This document shows, piece after piece, positions 6,454 through 16,183 of a stretch of 22,057 nt of DNA. The stretch is from Ascoidea asiatica. Lineage: Eukaryota; Ascomycota; Saccharomycetes; Ascoideales; Ascoideaceae. The position numbers were made by a program, and so were the translations under genes. Under the pieces are notes generated by a model. That model was given only the letters and a program-made list of their open reading frames with translations, did not search any database and was not told the DNA's origin. Every line of letters starts with the position of its first letter. Within the stretch, counting starts at the first letter, position 1. The stretch is from the NCBI GenBank assembly GCA_001600695.1, contig BCKQ01000044.1, forward strand, positions 1 to 22,057, in the 5' to 3' direction.

Positions 6454-9298
6454 TAATAACAAGGGTGATAATAATAGTAACAAAAATATTAGTAATAATT
6501 TGATTACTTCTCCTTTGGATACAACAATGACACCAATTGCATATAATAATCAGCAAAGCACTATCAATTCTGATTTAGATACACCCTCGAAATCTTCTTT
6601 TAAATCTATCCATGAAACTGGTTTAAAGAAGAAAATTCATTCAGAAGACGAAGAAAGTCGTAATATGAATGTTGATGCTAATATAAAGACTAATAACGAT
6701 GAGAGTAATGAACGACTAATGAAAAGAAGAAAATTTTCAAAAGGTATCAAATTAGGTAATATTCTTATTAGTTCAAGCGATAGTGAATTAGATAATGAAG
6801 AAGAACAATTAAATTTGACTTATACTAAATTGTCTTCCTCAATTAATGAAATAAATAATGAAGTTAATCAAACTCTACAAAGTCATATGGATAACAATGA
6901 TAATAATGATAATAATGATAACAATGATAATATTGATAATAATTTGAATTTATCTCATATTATTCTAAATTCTACCAGTGAAAATGAAAAGGATGTAAAT
7001 GATACAGACATTGGAGAAAATAAAAATATTGAAAGTATTGATAAGGCAGAAATCGATGATAACGATAAACTTAAGAAAAATAGCCGTCAAAATGATCATA
7101 ATAAGGATTTGAAAACCTCAAAAGATATAATTCCTTCCACTCCACCTCATCCAACTGAACCAATGGCTGTTTCTCCTATTACGGAACAAGGATCAAGAAT
7201 TATTCATGCCTCTTTATTGAATTTAAACCAATCTGAGCCTGTTGATATTCAGATTCCTGATAGTCCTCTAAAGAACCATTCTTCCACTTATATCGAAGAA
7301 ACTATTGAGGAACAAGATTTTGAAAGCGCTAATGGAGAGTTATCAAATAACATCACTGAAAATAATACTGGATATAATAGTTTGCATAACTCAGAAGATA
7401 ATAATGAAAATAAAAATTCAGAAAACACCTTCGAAGACAATGAAATATTAGGTTTAGTCAAACCATCAATGTCAATCAAAGATCTTGATATTCCTGGCTT
7501 TAAAATATCCTCAGACTCTATTCCTAAAATTGATGGTGTCAATGAGATTAATGAACCAAGTCTTATTGATAGTGAAGTTCCCATATATTCTTTAAATCAA
7601 TTCAAAAATATTCAAAATTCTTATGTTAGAGATCTTAAAAACTTACAAATTCAACTTTCTGACAAAAACAATTCCTTAATTACTTCAAAAAGGGAAATTT
7701 CGGAGAATAATCTTAAAATTATGAATCTTGAAAAAGAAATAAATGACTTAAAGTTAGATAAAAATGATTTAATTGAGAAAATCAAATTATCTCAAACCCA
7801 ATTTAAAATTTTCAATAAAAATATAGAGATTTATGAAAAAACAATAAAGGATAAAACAAATAAAATTATCTACTATCAAAGATTGATTCAACAATCAAGG
7901 ATAAAATCAAAAAAGTATGAAAAAGATTCAATATCCTATAAGCAAACTATAAATAAGCTAACTCAAACGATTACTTCCATTAAAAATCAAAACATTTCTT
8001 TGATAAATGAAAGAAACTTAAATGAAAAAGCCAAAAATGATTTAATTATATCTGAAAAGAAAAATCAAATCAAAATAAATGAATTGGAGAAAAATGTTGA
8101 AAAGCTTGAACATATAAAAAGTAACTTGCAAAAGAATGGTGAGGATATTGAAACTACGTTGGAAAAAACAAATCATAGATTAACTCAGTTAGAAGAGCTT
8201 TTAGAATCTAAAAATAAGGAAATTCAACAGAATAAAGGCTATAATGCTGAATTAGAGGAAAAAATCGAAGAATTGACCGATAATAAAAACTCTACTTCCA
8301 ACAAAATTATCAAACTAAGCAATGAGCTAGATAATGTTAAACAGCAAATGAAATTCAAAGAAGATGAAAACGCTTTATCATTAAAAGAAATTGATGAACT
8401 CCAAAATATAATCAAATCCAAAAATGAAAAGATTCAGGAGTTTGATATTAAATTTGATGAAATAGGGTTAAATTTAGATGCCATTGTTAAAGAAAAAGAG
8501 ATAAAAGAAAGTGAAATTTCTGATATTAAACATAAAGTGAAAAAATTGGAAGAAGAAATTAAAATATTGTATTTGGAAAAATCTAATTATTCAAAGCAAA
8601 TTCAATCATTGAAATCTGAGAATATAAACTCTATAACTTCAACACAACAGCAAGAGCTGAAATTAAAAGAAATGGAAAACTTACTTGAAAGTAAAGATCG
8701 AGAGCTCATGGAAAAACAACTGGAGATAAGCAAATTAAGCGATGAAAATCTTAAAATCAATGCCGAAAATGTAGAGGAGTTAGACAAATTTCATATTAAA
8801 GTAAATAATTTACAAAATATTATTGTGACAAAGAATAAAGAAATTTCAATGTTAAAAGATAAAAGTGATAATTTACTGAATGAAAATGACTCTTTAAGTA
8901 GTAAATTAACCAATTATATCAAAGATTTTAACTCTTATAAGAAGCAAATAGAAATATTAAAAAATCAACAATTATCCAGTGAGAAAAAAAATGAGCAAAG
9001 GTTGACTGAATTGGCAGATAGGTTATATGTTCAATATTCTAAAAAGCATGAGCAAAAAGTAGCAATATTGAAAAAAGCATATGAAACAAAATGGCAAAGT
9101 AAATTAAATAGTGCTCATACTATTAATGAGAATCTTAAAAGAGAAAATCAGGGATTAAAAGAAGAGTTGAAAACTGAAAGAAGTGAAAAGGGTGATTTGA
9201 TCAAGCTTTGGGATCAGTTATTGAAAATGGAAGATGCTGGAGGCAAAATTGAAAATGAAAACCAAAGAAAATCCATTTTGAATCAGTTTAAAAAATAA
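5633..9298 (+). CDS. SLK19: Slk19/fungal-TACC-like coiled-coil spindle protein (1221 aa)
   Basis: Residues 1-650 are low-complexity and polar, with Asn/Asp runs (poly-Asn near 265-277), basic patches (KKKRERN near 35) and several S/T-P sites such as STPPHP near 500, typical of phosphoregulated cell-cycle proteins. From about 664 to 1150 the protein is an almost continuous heptad coiled coil. The most conserved-looking block is RLTELADRLYVQYSKKHEQK (1123-1142), followed by a basic helix with KKAYETKW. This type of C-terminal block is what I associate with Slk19 and fungal TACC proteins, which act at kinetochores and the anaphase spindle midzone. It is longer than S. cerevisiae Slk19 (821 aa), mainly through the N-terminus. 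Upstream G1/S motifs fit a mitotic role. The start is the first ATG after a T-rich leader. Six CTG codons occur. Another coiled-coil family remains possible. Confidence 0.6.
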
Positions 9299-9540
9299 AC
9301 TTGGCGTAACCAAATTTGTGTATACTACTATAATAAAATTAATAAACAATTAAACAAATTTTATGTTTCAATCTAATCACTACTATCGAAAACTAGTTTA
9401 TACCTAATAGAATATTGACCGTTAAATGATATTTTTTTTTGCATTTTTTTTTTTTTCTAGGAAAACTTGTTTCTTGCATTATTATAATGAAAAATTCAGC
9501 AGCAACTTTTCCAAGAAGGCAAAAGACTATAAAACAGACC
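9299..9540. other. Short spacer between the coiled-coil gene and the tRNA
   Basis: AT-rich with T-tracts at 9430-9460. It probably holds the 3' UTR of the coiled-coil gene. A short frame here overlaps the tRNA and is not a gene. Confidence 0.5.
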
Positions 9541-9550
9541 AAAAAAAAAA
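9541..9550 (-). terminator. Pol III terminator of the tRNA-Ser gene
   Basis: Read on the minus strand, ten consecutive T residues begin directly after the tRNA 3' end, a strong RNA polymerase III termination signal. Confidence 0.9.
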
Positions 9551-9631
9551 CGACAACAGCAGGACTCGAACCTGCGCGGGTAAACCCAAAAGATTTCTAA
9601 TCTTTCGCCTTAACCACTCGGCCATGTTGCC
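9551..9631 (-). tRNA. tS(AGA): tRNA-Ser(AGA), no intron
   Basis: The minus strand folds as an 81-nt type II tRNA. The acceptor stem GGCAACA pairs with TGTTGTC and the discriminator is G. The D-arm contains the A-box TGGCCGAGTGG. The anticodon loop is TTAGAAA with anticodon AGA (plus-strand TCT at 9596-9598). A long serine-type variable arm GGGTTTACCC is followed by the T-arm with B-box GGTTCGAGTCC (plus 9562-9572). G73 and the long variable arm are serine identity features. It reads UCU, and UCC through inosine. Body and arms closely resemble the S. cerevisiae tRNA-Ser(AGA). No intron and no CCA encoded, as usual in eukaryotes. This is not the CUG-decoding tRNA of CTG-clade yeasts. Confidence 0.97.
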
Positions 9632-10161
9632 TTTAGTCCTAAAGTATATAGAAGAGATTACTTATATTTTATAATAAAATGAAGCCTTTGTTCTCTCTTA
9701 TTTTGCTTTCTTTTCTCATTAATCATAATTCATAAATGAAAGAGTAGTTGGAAAGAGTAATCCAGCGGTTTAAAAAGATAGAAGAGAAAATAATCATCAC
9801 TATTCAATAAACTTGAATTTACATTCTCTCTCTCAGGATATTGAAGTAGAAACAAATTCTTCAATAAGGCTCCCCATTTTCCCACATGTTGAGAATATGC
9901 TTACCCATGGGATGTGTTATACACCATGGGGATCCCCATATTATTAAGACGATCATAGAGAATTTTATAAAAATGTCAGAAGACAACTAAAGGTTGGCTG
10001 AACTATGGAAGTTTCAATTTCAGAGTCAAGCTAAACTTTGGGTAACCATTTGATTTTTCAAGCTCAAAACAGCAGTTTACAAAAGTCTAATTTCAAAATA
10101 ATTGTTACTCCCATAGATTAGCAAGCTTATTTTTCAACATAGTCTTTTTTGAATAAACAGC
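9632..10161. other. Spacer between the tRNA and the second transporter's promoter
   Basis: No gene is seen. The notable part is a G/C-palindrome cluster at 9870-9940, described separately. Elsewhere the sequence is ordinary AT-rich spacer. Confidence 0.5.
9904..9939. repeat. Two GC-rich palindromes
   Basis: CCCATGGG (9904-9911) and the perfect 14-bp palindrome ATGGGGATCCCCAT (9926-9939) lie 14 bp apart. A related CCCCAT occurs at 9872-9877. All share the core CCCAT/ATGGG. They could bind a dimeric zinc-finger factor, but they do not meet the full Mig1 consensus. Confidence 0.6.
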
Positions 10162-10609
10162 CGGAAAAACTAATTTTTTGTTTGTCTTTTTAAAAGCATA
10201 AAACAGTTTTTTTTTATTATGAAAAGGCACCTTTATGAAAAAGAAACTAACTTAAGAATAAGCAAAAAAGATATTTTATGAGAGAAGAAAAATTAAAGGG
10301 CATAGTTTCTCCGTAATTATTCCGAAGCATAGAAATCCAGCCAACCACATGAAGGTCACGGAAAAATGTCGAAGCAGAAGATACAACAACAAACAAAAAC
10401 TCACCCAATCAGTCTCAACCACCACGTCATTTTTCCAATCCCGTCCTAAAATAAATTTTCCGAATGGTATGTTTCTCCGAATTTTGTTTTTCCGATCAGC
10501 CAGTCGCTGCACGTACTCATAAAACTGGGTGACTTTTATGAGCTGGTGGAGGAACAATTTTTATAGTTTTCAGCAATTATTCAGGCAGGTCATGTAATAA
10601 TATTTTCCG
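10162..10609. promoter_or_regulatory. Dense cluster of nine Rgt1-type sites upstream of the second transporter
   Basis: CGGANNA occurs nine times on either strand in 448 bp: 10162-10168, 10307-10313, 10318-10324, 10359-10365, 10456-10462, 10473-10479, 10488-10494 and 10603-10609, with the 10307/10318 and 10473/10488 pairs 11-15 bp apart; eight are listed with exact limits and overlapping TTTCCG context adds near-matches. Rgt1 uses multiple such sites cooperatively to repress HXT genes. A 93-codon frame on the minus strand here (10276-10557) is most likely a by-product of this GC-richer regulatory DNA. Confidence 0.68.
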
Positions 10610-11023
10610 GCCACTGGGATGTTCAAAAAAGAAAAGGGAAATATTCTTCTCAATAAAGAATTATGGAATAAAATAGTAATTCAATATTCCAGGAATCCCG
10701 TTTTCAATTATTAAAGGACCTTCTTTTACTTGCTTATACTTCTCTTGCTATTATGGAAAAATGTTTGCTAGACAATTAGTACTTTTATGCAATTCCAAGG
10801 AAAAATGTATCATTTGGATATTAAAAATATTGAAACTCTAATACCCTCGAGTTTCAATGATTGTGTGCTTACTATTTACAGAATTTCATTTATCATTTAA
10901 TATAGTTAGCCATATAATTTATATGTTTGTTAAAAAATTTTTACTGGTGTACTTCAGTTAAAAACTTAATATAACTTCTAATTGTTAATAGCCTTACATA
11001 TTGAAAAAAAAAAGTAAAAAAAA

Positions 11024-11031
11024 TATAAATA
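11024..11031 (+). promoter_or_regulatory. TATA box of the second transporter
   Basis: TATAAATA lies 216 bp before the ATG at 11248, nearly the same placement as in the paralog (205 bp). This supports homologous core promoters. Confidence 0.55.
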
Positions 11032-11099
11032 TCCCAATTTTCCTTCTTCTATTTCAAATAATTTCTGTTCACAATTTCTTTTTTATTATCATTACAAAT

Positions 11100-11210
11100 A
11101 ATATAATAAATTAAATAAATTAATCAAAAATTAAATAAATTAATTAAATAAATTAATTAAATAATCAAATAATCAGATAATTAAATAATTAAATAAATAA
11201 ATAACAATAA
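11100..11210 (+). repeat. AAATAAATTAATT-type low-complexity leader
   Basis: The region just before the second transporter is almost pure A/T and built of tandem, imperfect TTAAATAAATTAATT and AATAATT units. It would be transcribed as a long, poorly structured 5' UTR. The paralog's leader lacks such an array. Confidence 0.7.
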
Positions 11211-11247
11211 AAAGTTAAAACAAAAATATAAATAAAATCATATCAAA

Positions 11248-12885
11248 ATGTCTCAAGCTGTAATTAAAGCTGAAGAAAAGCATGTTGAGAAAGATGAAGG
11301 CTCGGCACTTAAAGCAACTGGAACAAGTTCTTCAAATATTGATTCGGAAGGAAATCAAGAACTTCATAGAGTTAAAAATACTGGTAATCCAACTTTAGCT
11401 ATTTTACTTTGTATATCAATTTCCTTTGGTGGATTTGTATTCGGATGGGATACAGGTACTATTGGTAATATTACAGGAATGACAGCATTTAAAAGAAGAT
11501 TTGGAGATGTTCAAACTTATGATGAATCAACTGGTGAATATTCTTATCGTTTTCATGAAGGTGTTGTTGGATTAATTGTATCAATTTTTAACATTGGTTG
11601 TGCTTTTGGTGGTTTAGTTATTCCTAGACTTATTGGTGATAAACATGGTAGAAGATGGGGTATTATTGTAGCAATATTTGTTTACTTCGTTGGTATTATT
11701 ATTCAAATGACAGCAAAATTATCAAGTAAATGGTATCAAATTTTAATTGGAAGAGCAGTTTCAGGTTTTGCAGTTGGAGCTACTTCAGTTTTGGTTCCAA
11801 TGTTTATTTCAGAAAGTGCACCAAGAGAAATTAGAGGATCTTTAGTTGTTATTTATCAATTGATGATTACTTTAGGTATTTTATGTGGTTATTGTTGTGA
11901 TTATGGTACTAAAGAAAGTTACGATGATGATAAACAATGGATGATTCCATTAGGATTATCTTTTGCATGGGGTTTCTTTGTTATTGTTGCAGCTTATTTT
12001 ATGCCAGAAAGTGCAAGATATTTAGTTGAAAATGATAGATTTGATGAAGCTAAAATTTCATTAGTTAGATTAAACAAAGGTAAATCTGATGAATTAATTG
12101 AAGAAGAATTAAATGATATTAAAGCTTCTGTTAGATTAGAAAAGGAATCCACTAATGATACTGATTTAAAGAATGTAATAAAAGAAATGCTTACTGGAGA
12201 ACCAAGATTAGGATTCAGATTATTAACAGGTGTTTGTCTTATGTCTTTCCAACAATTAAGTGGTAATAATTATTTCTTCTATTATGGAAGTTCATTATTT
12301 GATAATGTTGGTATGTCAGATGGTTTCGAAACATCTATTATTTTAGGTGCAGTTAATTTTGGAGCAACATTTTTAGGTATTTATATGGTTGAAAAATTAG
12401 GTAGAAGAGCATGTTTAGTTCTTGGATCATATTGGATGTTTGTCTGTATGATGATATATGCCTCTGTTGGTGCTTTTGATTTAGATACAAGTTCAGTTGG
12501 AGGAGCTGGTGGATATGTTATGATTGTCTTTACATGTCTTTATATTGTTGGATTTGCATGTACTTGGGGACCAGTTTGTTTTGTTGTTGTTTCTGAGATA
12601 TATCCATTAAGAATTAAGTCTATGGCTATGGCAATTGCAACATCAGCTAATTGGATTTTCAATTTCATCATTTCATTAAATACTCCATTCATCACTGATA
12701 GAATTGGTTATAAATTTGGTTATGTATTTGCATTCTTCTTATTGGTTTCTGGTGTTTTTGTTAGTATATATGTTCCAGAAACAAAAGGTTTAGGTCTTGA
12801 AGAAGTTGATATGCTTTATCAATTATCAAAAGGTAGATCAAGAATGTTTGCAGCCAGAAAAGAATTACCAAGAGGTTATGAATAA
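11248..12885 (+). CDS. HXT-family hexose transporter (545 aa), downstream copy
   Basis: Second plasma-membrane MFS sugar transporter, paralogous to the gene at 2768 in the same orientation. A polar N-terminus (1-48) precedes helix 1 with GGFVFGWDTGTIGNI (61-75). Later motifs are GDKHGRR (130-136), PESAR (253-257), QQLSGNNYFFYYG (335-347), AVNFGAT with the helix-8 Asn (370), EKLGRR (382-387) and PETKG (510-514). Differences from the paralog include QQLSG for QQLTG, Glu361 for Ile in the loop after helix 7, and a distinct N-terminal tail. Codons are strongly A/T-ending throughout, whereas the paralog's first half uses more G/C-ending codons. No ambiguous bases occur. Nine Rgt1-type sites upstream predict glucose induction by release of repression. 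Substrate range and affinity are unknown. Confidence 0.95.
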   Translation: MSQAVIKAEEKHVEKDEGSALKATGTSSSNIDSEGNQELHRVKNTGNPTLAILLCISISFGGFVFGWDTGTIGNITGMTAFKRRFGDVQTYDESTGEYSYRFHEGVVGLIVSIFNIGCAFGGLVIPRLIGDKHGRRWGIIVAIFVYFVGIIIQMTAKLSSKWYQILIGRAVSGFAVGATSVLVPMFISESAPREIRGSLVVIYQLMITLGILCGYCCDYGTKESYDDDKQWMIPLGLSFAWGFFVIVAAYFMPESARYLVENDRFDEAKISLVRLNKGKSDELIEEELNDIKASVRLEKESTNDTDLKNVIKEMLTGEPRLGFRLLTGVCLMSFQQLSGNNYFFYYGSSLFDNVGMSDGFETSIILGAVNFGATFLGIYMVEKLGRRACLVLGSYWMFVCMMIYASVGAFDLDTSSVGGAGGYVMIVFTCLYIVGFACTWGPVCFVVVSEIYPLRIKSMAMAIATSANWIFNFIISLNTPFITDRIGYKFGYVFAFFLLVSGVFVSIYVPETKGLGLEEVDMLYQLSKGRSRMFAARKELPRGYE

Positions 12886-13630
12886 TTGTTTTTTCAAAAT
12901 AACCCTCATTAAACATTTATTATTGCATTATAAATATCTAATGCTCATTAAATTTAATTATCAAGCACTCCTTTTTTTTTTTTTAACCCTTATACTGCTT
13001 GGCTATAGATAGTTCTTAGTCTCATGAGTTTTATGAATTTCAAAAATTTTAACGAAGTTTCTTTTTATTTTCCTTTTACTTTTTTTTCATTTAAAAAAAA
13101 TATCAAGTTTTTAGTTAATGCTCTTTTTTTTTTTATTATGACATCATTTTTAATACATATTTCATTTTTTTTTAACAAAAGCTTTAATGTAAACCTTTAA
13201 TTTATATATACAGTATAATATTAAATCAAAATGAGATATTATTGAAAATAAACTATACAGACTTAGTTTCTTCATTAATCCAAGCAGTTTTTAAACTAAT
13301 CCAGTGAAAAAGAATACTGTTAAATTATGCAGATATAATCAGAGCAGCAAACAATTGCCTATTTTGACTTTATCCGGGAAAACTGGCTGTTGTATCACGT
13401 TTATTATTGTTTTAATGCTCGAAATGTCAGAGTTCCGGGACTTTCCGTTTTGGGATTATTTTTATTTTTTTGAAATTTTTGTGATTTTTGAGATTTTGGA
13501 ACTTTTGAAAGAAAAAAAATAAATGAAAACAAGTTCAAAAGAGAAGCGAGAAGAAAGGAACAACAACAGCAACAACAACAACACAAAAGGTTATATCGTT
13601 CTAGAATAGGAATTAATAATAATAGGAAAC
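12886..13630. other. Intergenic: transporter 3' end and RRP41 promoter
   Basis: No gene is seen. T-rich DNA with T tracts at 12970-12985 and 13125-13135 and a TATATATA stretch near 13204-13210 probably forms the transporter 3' region. One CGGANNA match lies at 13370-13376. A CAA/CAG trinucleotide repeat (13561-13583) sits about 50 bp before the RRP41 ATG, probably in its 5' UTR. Confidence 0.5.
13561..13583 (+). repeat. CAA trinucleotide repeat in the RRP41 leader
   Basis: Seven CAA/CAG units in a row end about 50 bp before the RRP41 ATG. CAA repeats in leaders are unstructured and favour scanning. Chance simple-sequence growth is equally possible. Confidence 0.75.
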
Positions 13631-14374
13631 ATGTCAAGGCCAGAAATATATTCACCGGAAGGATTGAGATTGGATGGTAGAAGATGGAATGAAATCAGAA
13701 AATTCAGTTGTAAAATAAATACACATCCAATATCTTCTGATGGTTCTTCATATCTTGAAATTGGAAATACGAAAATAATATGTATGATAAATGGACCAAT
13801 TGAACCAAAATTGAAATCAAATACTTTACAAGATAAAGCATATCTTTCAATAAATATAACTCAGACAAATTTTAGTTCAAATTCAAATTCAAATAAAAAA
13901 ATTAATAAAAATAGTAAAAAATTACAAGAATTAAATATTTCTTTAACTAGAATTTTTGAAGCTTTAATAATTTTAAAAAATTATCCAAGAACTCAAATAT
14001 TAATTAATGTGATAGTATTGAATGAAGATGGTTCATTGATTTCTTCAATTATAAATTCAATTACTTTAGCCTTAATAGATTCTGGAATTTCAATGTATGA
14101 TTATATTTCTTCAATAAATTGTGGATTATATAATAATTCATTACCTTTATTGGATTTGAATCATTTGGAAGAATTGAATATGAGTTTTTTAACTTTAGGA
14201 GTCATAGGAAATAGTGAAAAGATTTCATTTTTATTACAAGATGAAATTTTACCAATTGATAAACTTGAGAAAATCTTAGCAATTTCAATTTCTGGTACTC
14301 ATGAAATTAAAAAATTAATGGATAATGAAATTAAAAGTCATGCAAATTTAAGAATTAAAAGATCAACAATGTGA
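13631..14374 (+). CDS. RRP41: Exosome complex subunit Rrp41 (Ski6), 247 aa
   Basis: A subunit of the six-member RNase PH-like ring of the RNA exosome, which channels RNA to Rrp44 and Rrp6 for rRNA, snRNA and mRNA processing and decay in nucleus and cytoplasm. The N-terminus YSPEGLRLDGRRWNE (7-21) followed by DGSSYLEIGNTKII (38-51) is the characteristic opening of yeast Rrp41/Ski6, and the length equals the S. cerevisiae protein (246). The C-terminal half carries the second RNase PH-fold half with LIDSGI near 148. A Ser/Asn/Lys-rich stretch (78-95) is a lineage-specific loop. Eukaryotic Rrp41 is catalytically inactive. It runs convergently with the next gene, with 45 bp between stop codons. 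The start matches the family N-terminus. Confidence 0.93.
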   Translation: MSRPEIYSPEGLRLDGRRWNEIRKFSCKINTHPISSDGSSYLEIGNTKIICMINGPIEPKLKSNTLQDKAYLSINITQTNFSSNSNSNKKINKNSKKLQELNISLTRIFEALIILKNYPRTQILINVIVLNEDGSLISSIINSITLALIDSGISMYDYISSINCGLYNNSLPLLDLNHLEELNMSFLTLGVIGNSEKISFLLQDEILPIDKLEKILAISISGTHEIKKLMDNEIKSHANLRIKRSTM

Positions 14375-14377
14375 GAA

Positions 14378-14412
14378 ATTAAAATGATAATAATTATTAT
14401 TTTCATTTTAAT
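14378..14412. terminator. Inverted repeat shared by two convergent 3' ends
   Basis: Arms 14378-14394 and 14396-14412 pair at 16 of 17 positions with a one-base centre. It occupies most of the 45-bp gap between the RRP41 stop and the stop of the minus-strand gene. Being symmetric and AT-rich, it could give A-rich 3'-end signals and a hairpin to transcripts from both strands. Confidence 0.55.
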
Positions 14413-14419
14413 ATATATT

Positions 14420-15821
14420 TTATATACTTAATAATTTATATAAATCTTTAAAAATTATACTTAATTTACTAAAAATTTCATTATTTCTTAATCGTAGTTT
14501 ATAATTTATACCATTATTACCAAAACTTAAATTTAAACATAATTTATTTATATTAATAATTAAAAAAATTAATAAAACACTAATTTGTTTTAAAATTAAA
14601 TTTTTTTCAATATATTTAATAAATTCATCAGATTTTAATGGATAACTGTTTTTTCTTTCTTCATCATTAATATTAATATTATTAATATTTCCATTTTTAT
14701 TTACATTATCTTCAGATTTATGAATATTATCAATATATGAATTATTTGGAATTTTAGAATTAATATTAAATAATTTTCCATCATCAAATAAAATTTTTAA
14801 AACATCTTCTTTTGTGAATAAATTTAAAAAAAATTCTTTATCTTCTTTCTTAACTTTATTTTCATATTTTTCAAATAATTTACTTATTTTTTCATCACTT
14901 TCTTCTTCATTATTTATATTAATTTCATCATTTTCGTTTTCATTATTTTTATTAACATTTTCAACTTCTTCATCATCATCTTCTTCATATATTTCATTAT
15001 TATCATCATGTTCCTCTTCTTCTTCATCATCATCATAATCATAGTGTTCATTATCATCATTATCATCATTATCATTTTCTACATGTTCATTATGTTCAAT
15101 ATATTCTTTATGTACTTCATTATTATTATAATGTTCTTCTTTATCACTTTCTTCATTTGTTATTTTAATAGTATGTAAATCATTATCACCAAAATATAAT
15201 TTATCATTATGAATTTTACTTAAAATTTTATTTGCAACACCATGAATAATTCCTGAATTTATAATATAATCAAAATCCATTGAAAGATAAAGATTAATAA
15301 CTTTAATTAAAACTTGTAAACAATATAACATTGATCTTTGAAAAATGGCATTAATATTACCTTCATAATTACTTATATTAAAAATTAAATTATTTAAATC
15401 AATATTAAAATTATCTTTATTATTTTTTAAATCATTTAAATTTATTAATTTATATCTTAATAAATCTTGAGTAATTGNACCTTTTGTATCAACTAAGAAA
15501 TTAATTATTGCAATAATTACATCAATTTGACTATTACTTTCTTTTAATTCATCTTCATTATAATTATTAGAATTTGAATTTTCATTTTCATTTTTATTTT
15601 TATTTTTTCTACTAGATTGAGAAATTATATCTTTATATTTATCTAAATTTAAATTATTTAATAATTTTTTATTAAATTTTATTAATTCTTCAATTAAATT
15701 TTCAATATTATTAATTAAATTAAAAATATTTTTAATATGTAATTCAATATTATAATTATTTAATTTTTTATTTTTTGAATTTCTTTTTTTATTTAAATTT
15801 ATTGATTGATTATTATTGTTA

Positions 15822-15864
<43 letters not shown>

Positions 15865-16148
15865 CATTATTAAATGAATTTAAAGAAAGAGAATCTAAAT
15901 TTATAATATTTATTGAATTTGAAGATTGTGATGATAAATTTAATGAATTTAATGAATTTGAAGTAATATATTTATAATTCATTGAATGAGTATCAATATT
16001 AAATAAAAAAAATAATTTTAAATTAAAAAAATTTGAATTTAATCTTAAAATTCTATTTGAATTTAATAATAATTCAAAATTTAAAAAAATATATTTTTGA
16101 TGATTTTTTTTTTCTTCTAAATAATTTTCTTTTAAATTTTGATTTTGG

Positions 16149-16183
<35 letters not shown>

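Noticed and set aside
6320-6556. Poly-Ile hydrophobic frame on the minus strand of the coiled-coil gene
   Set aside because: It is the reverse shadow of AAT/AAC (Asn) repeats in the real gene.
9551-9631. Possibility that the serine tRNA is the CUG-decoding tRNA of CTG-clade yeasts
   Set aside because: The anticodon is AGA, not CAG, so it reads ordinary UCU/UCC serine codons.
9926-9939. Mig1 sites within the 14-bp palindrome
   Set aside because: The core is ATGGGG, which fails the S-Y positions of the Mig1 consensus, so it is only listed as a palindrome.
10276-10557. 93-codon frame on the minus strand with membrane-like segments
   Set aside because: It lies entirely in the Rgt1-site cluster of the second transporter's promoter, has no recognisable family, and its hydrophobicity follows from the sequence bias.
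13404-13655. Cys-run frame on the minus strand overlapping the RRP41 start
   Set aside because: The Cys run is the reverse reading of the CAA/CAG repeat, and the frame overlaps the conserved start of RRP41.
14814-15038. Ser-rich frame on the plus strand within the 1102-aa gene
   Set aside because: Shadow of the acidic Asp/Glu segment: reversed GAA/GAT codons read as TTC/ATC/TCA.
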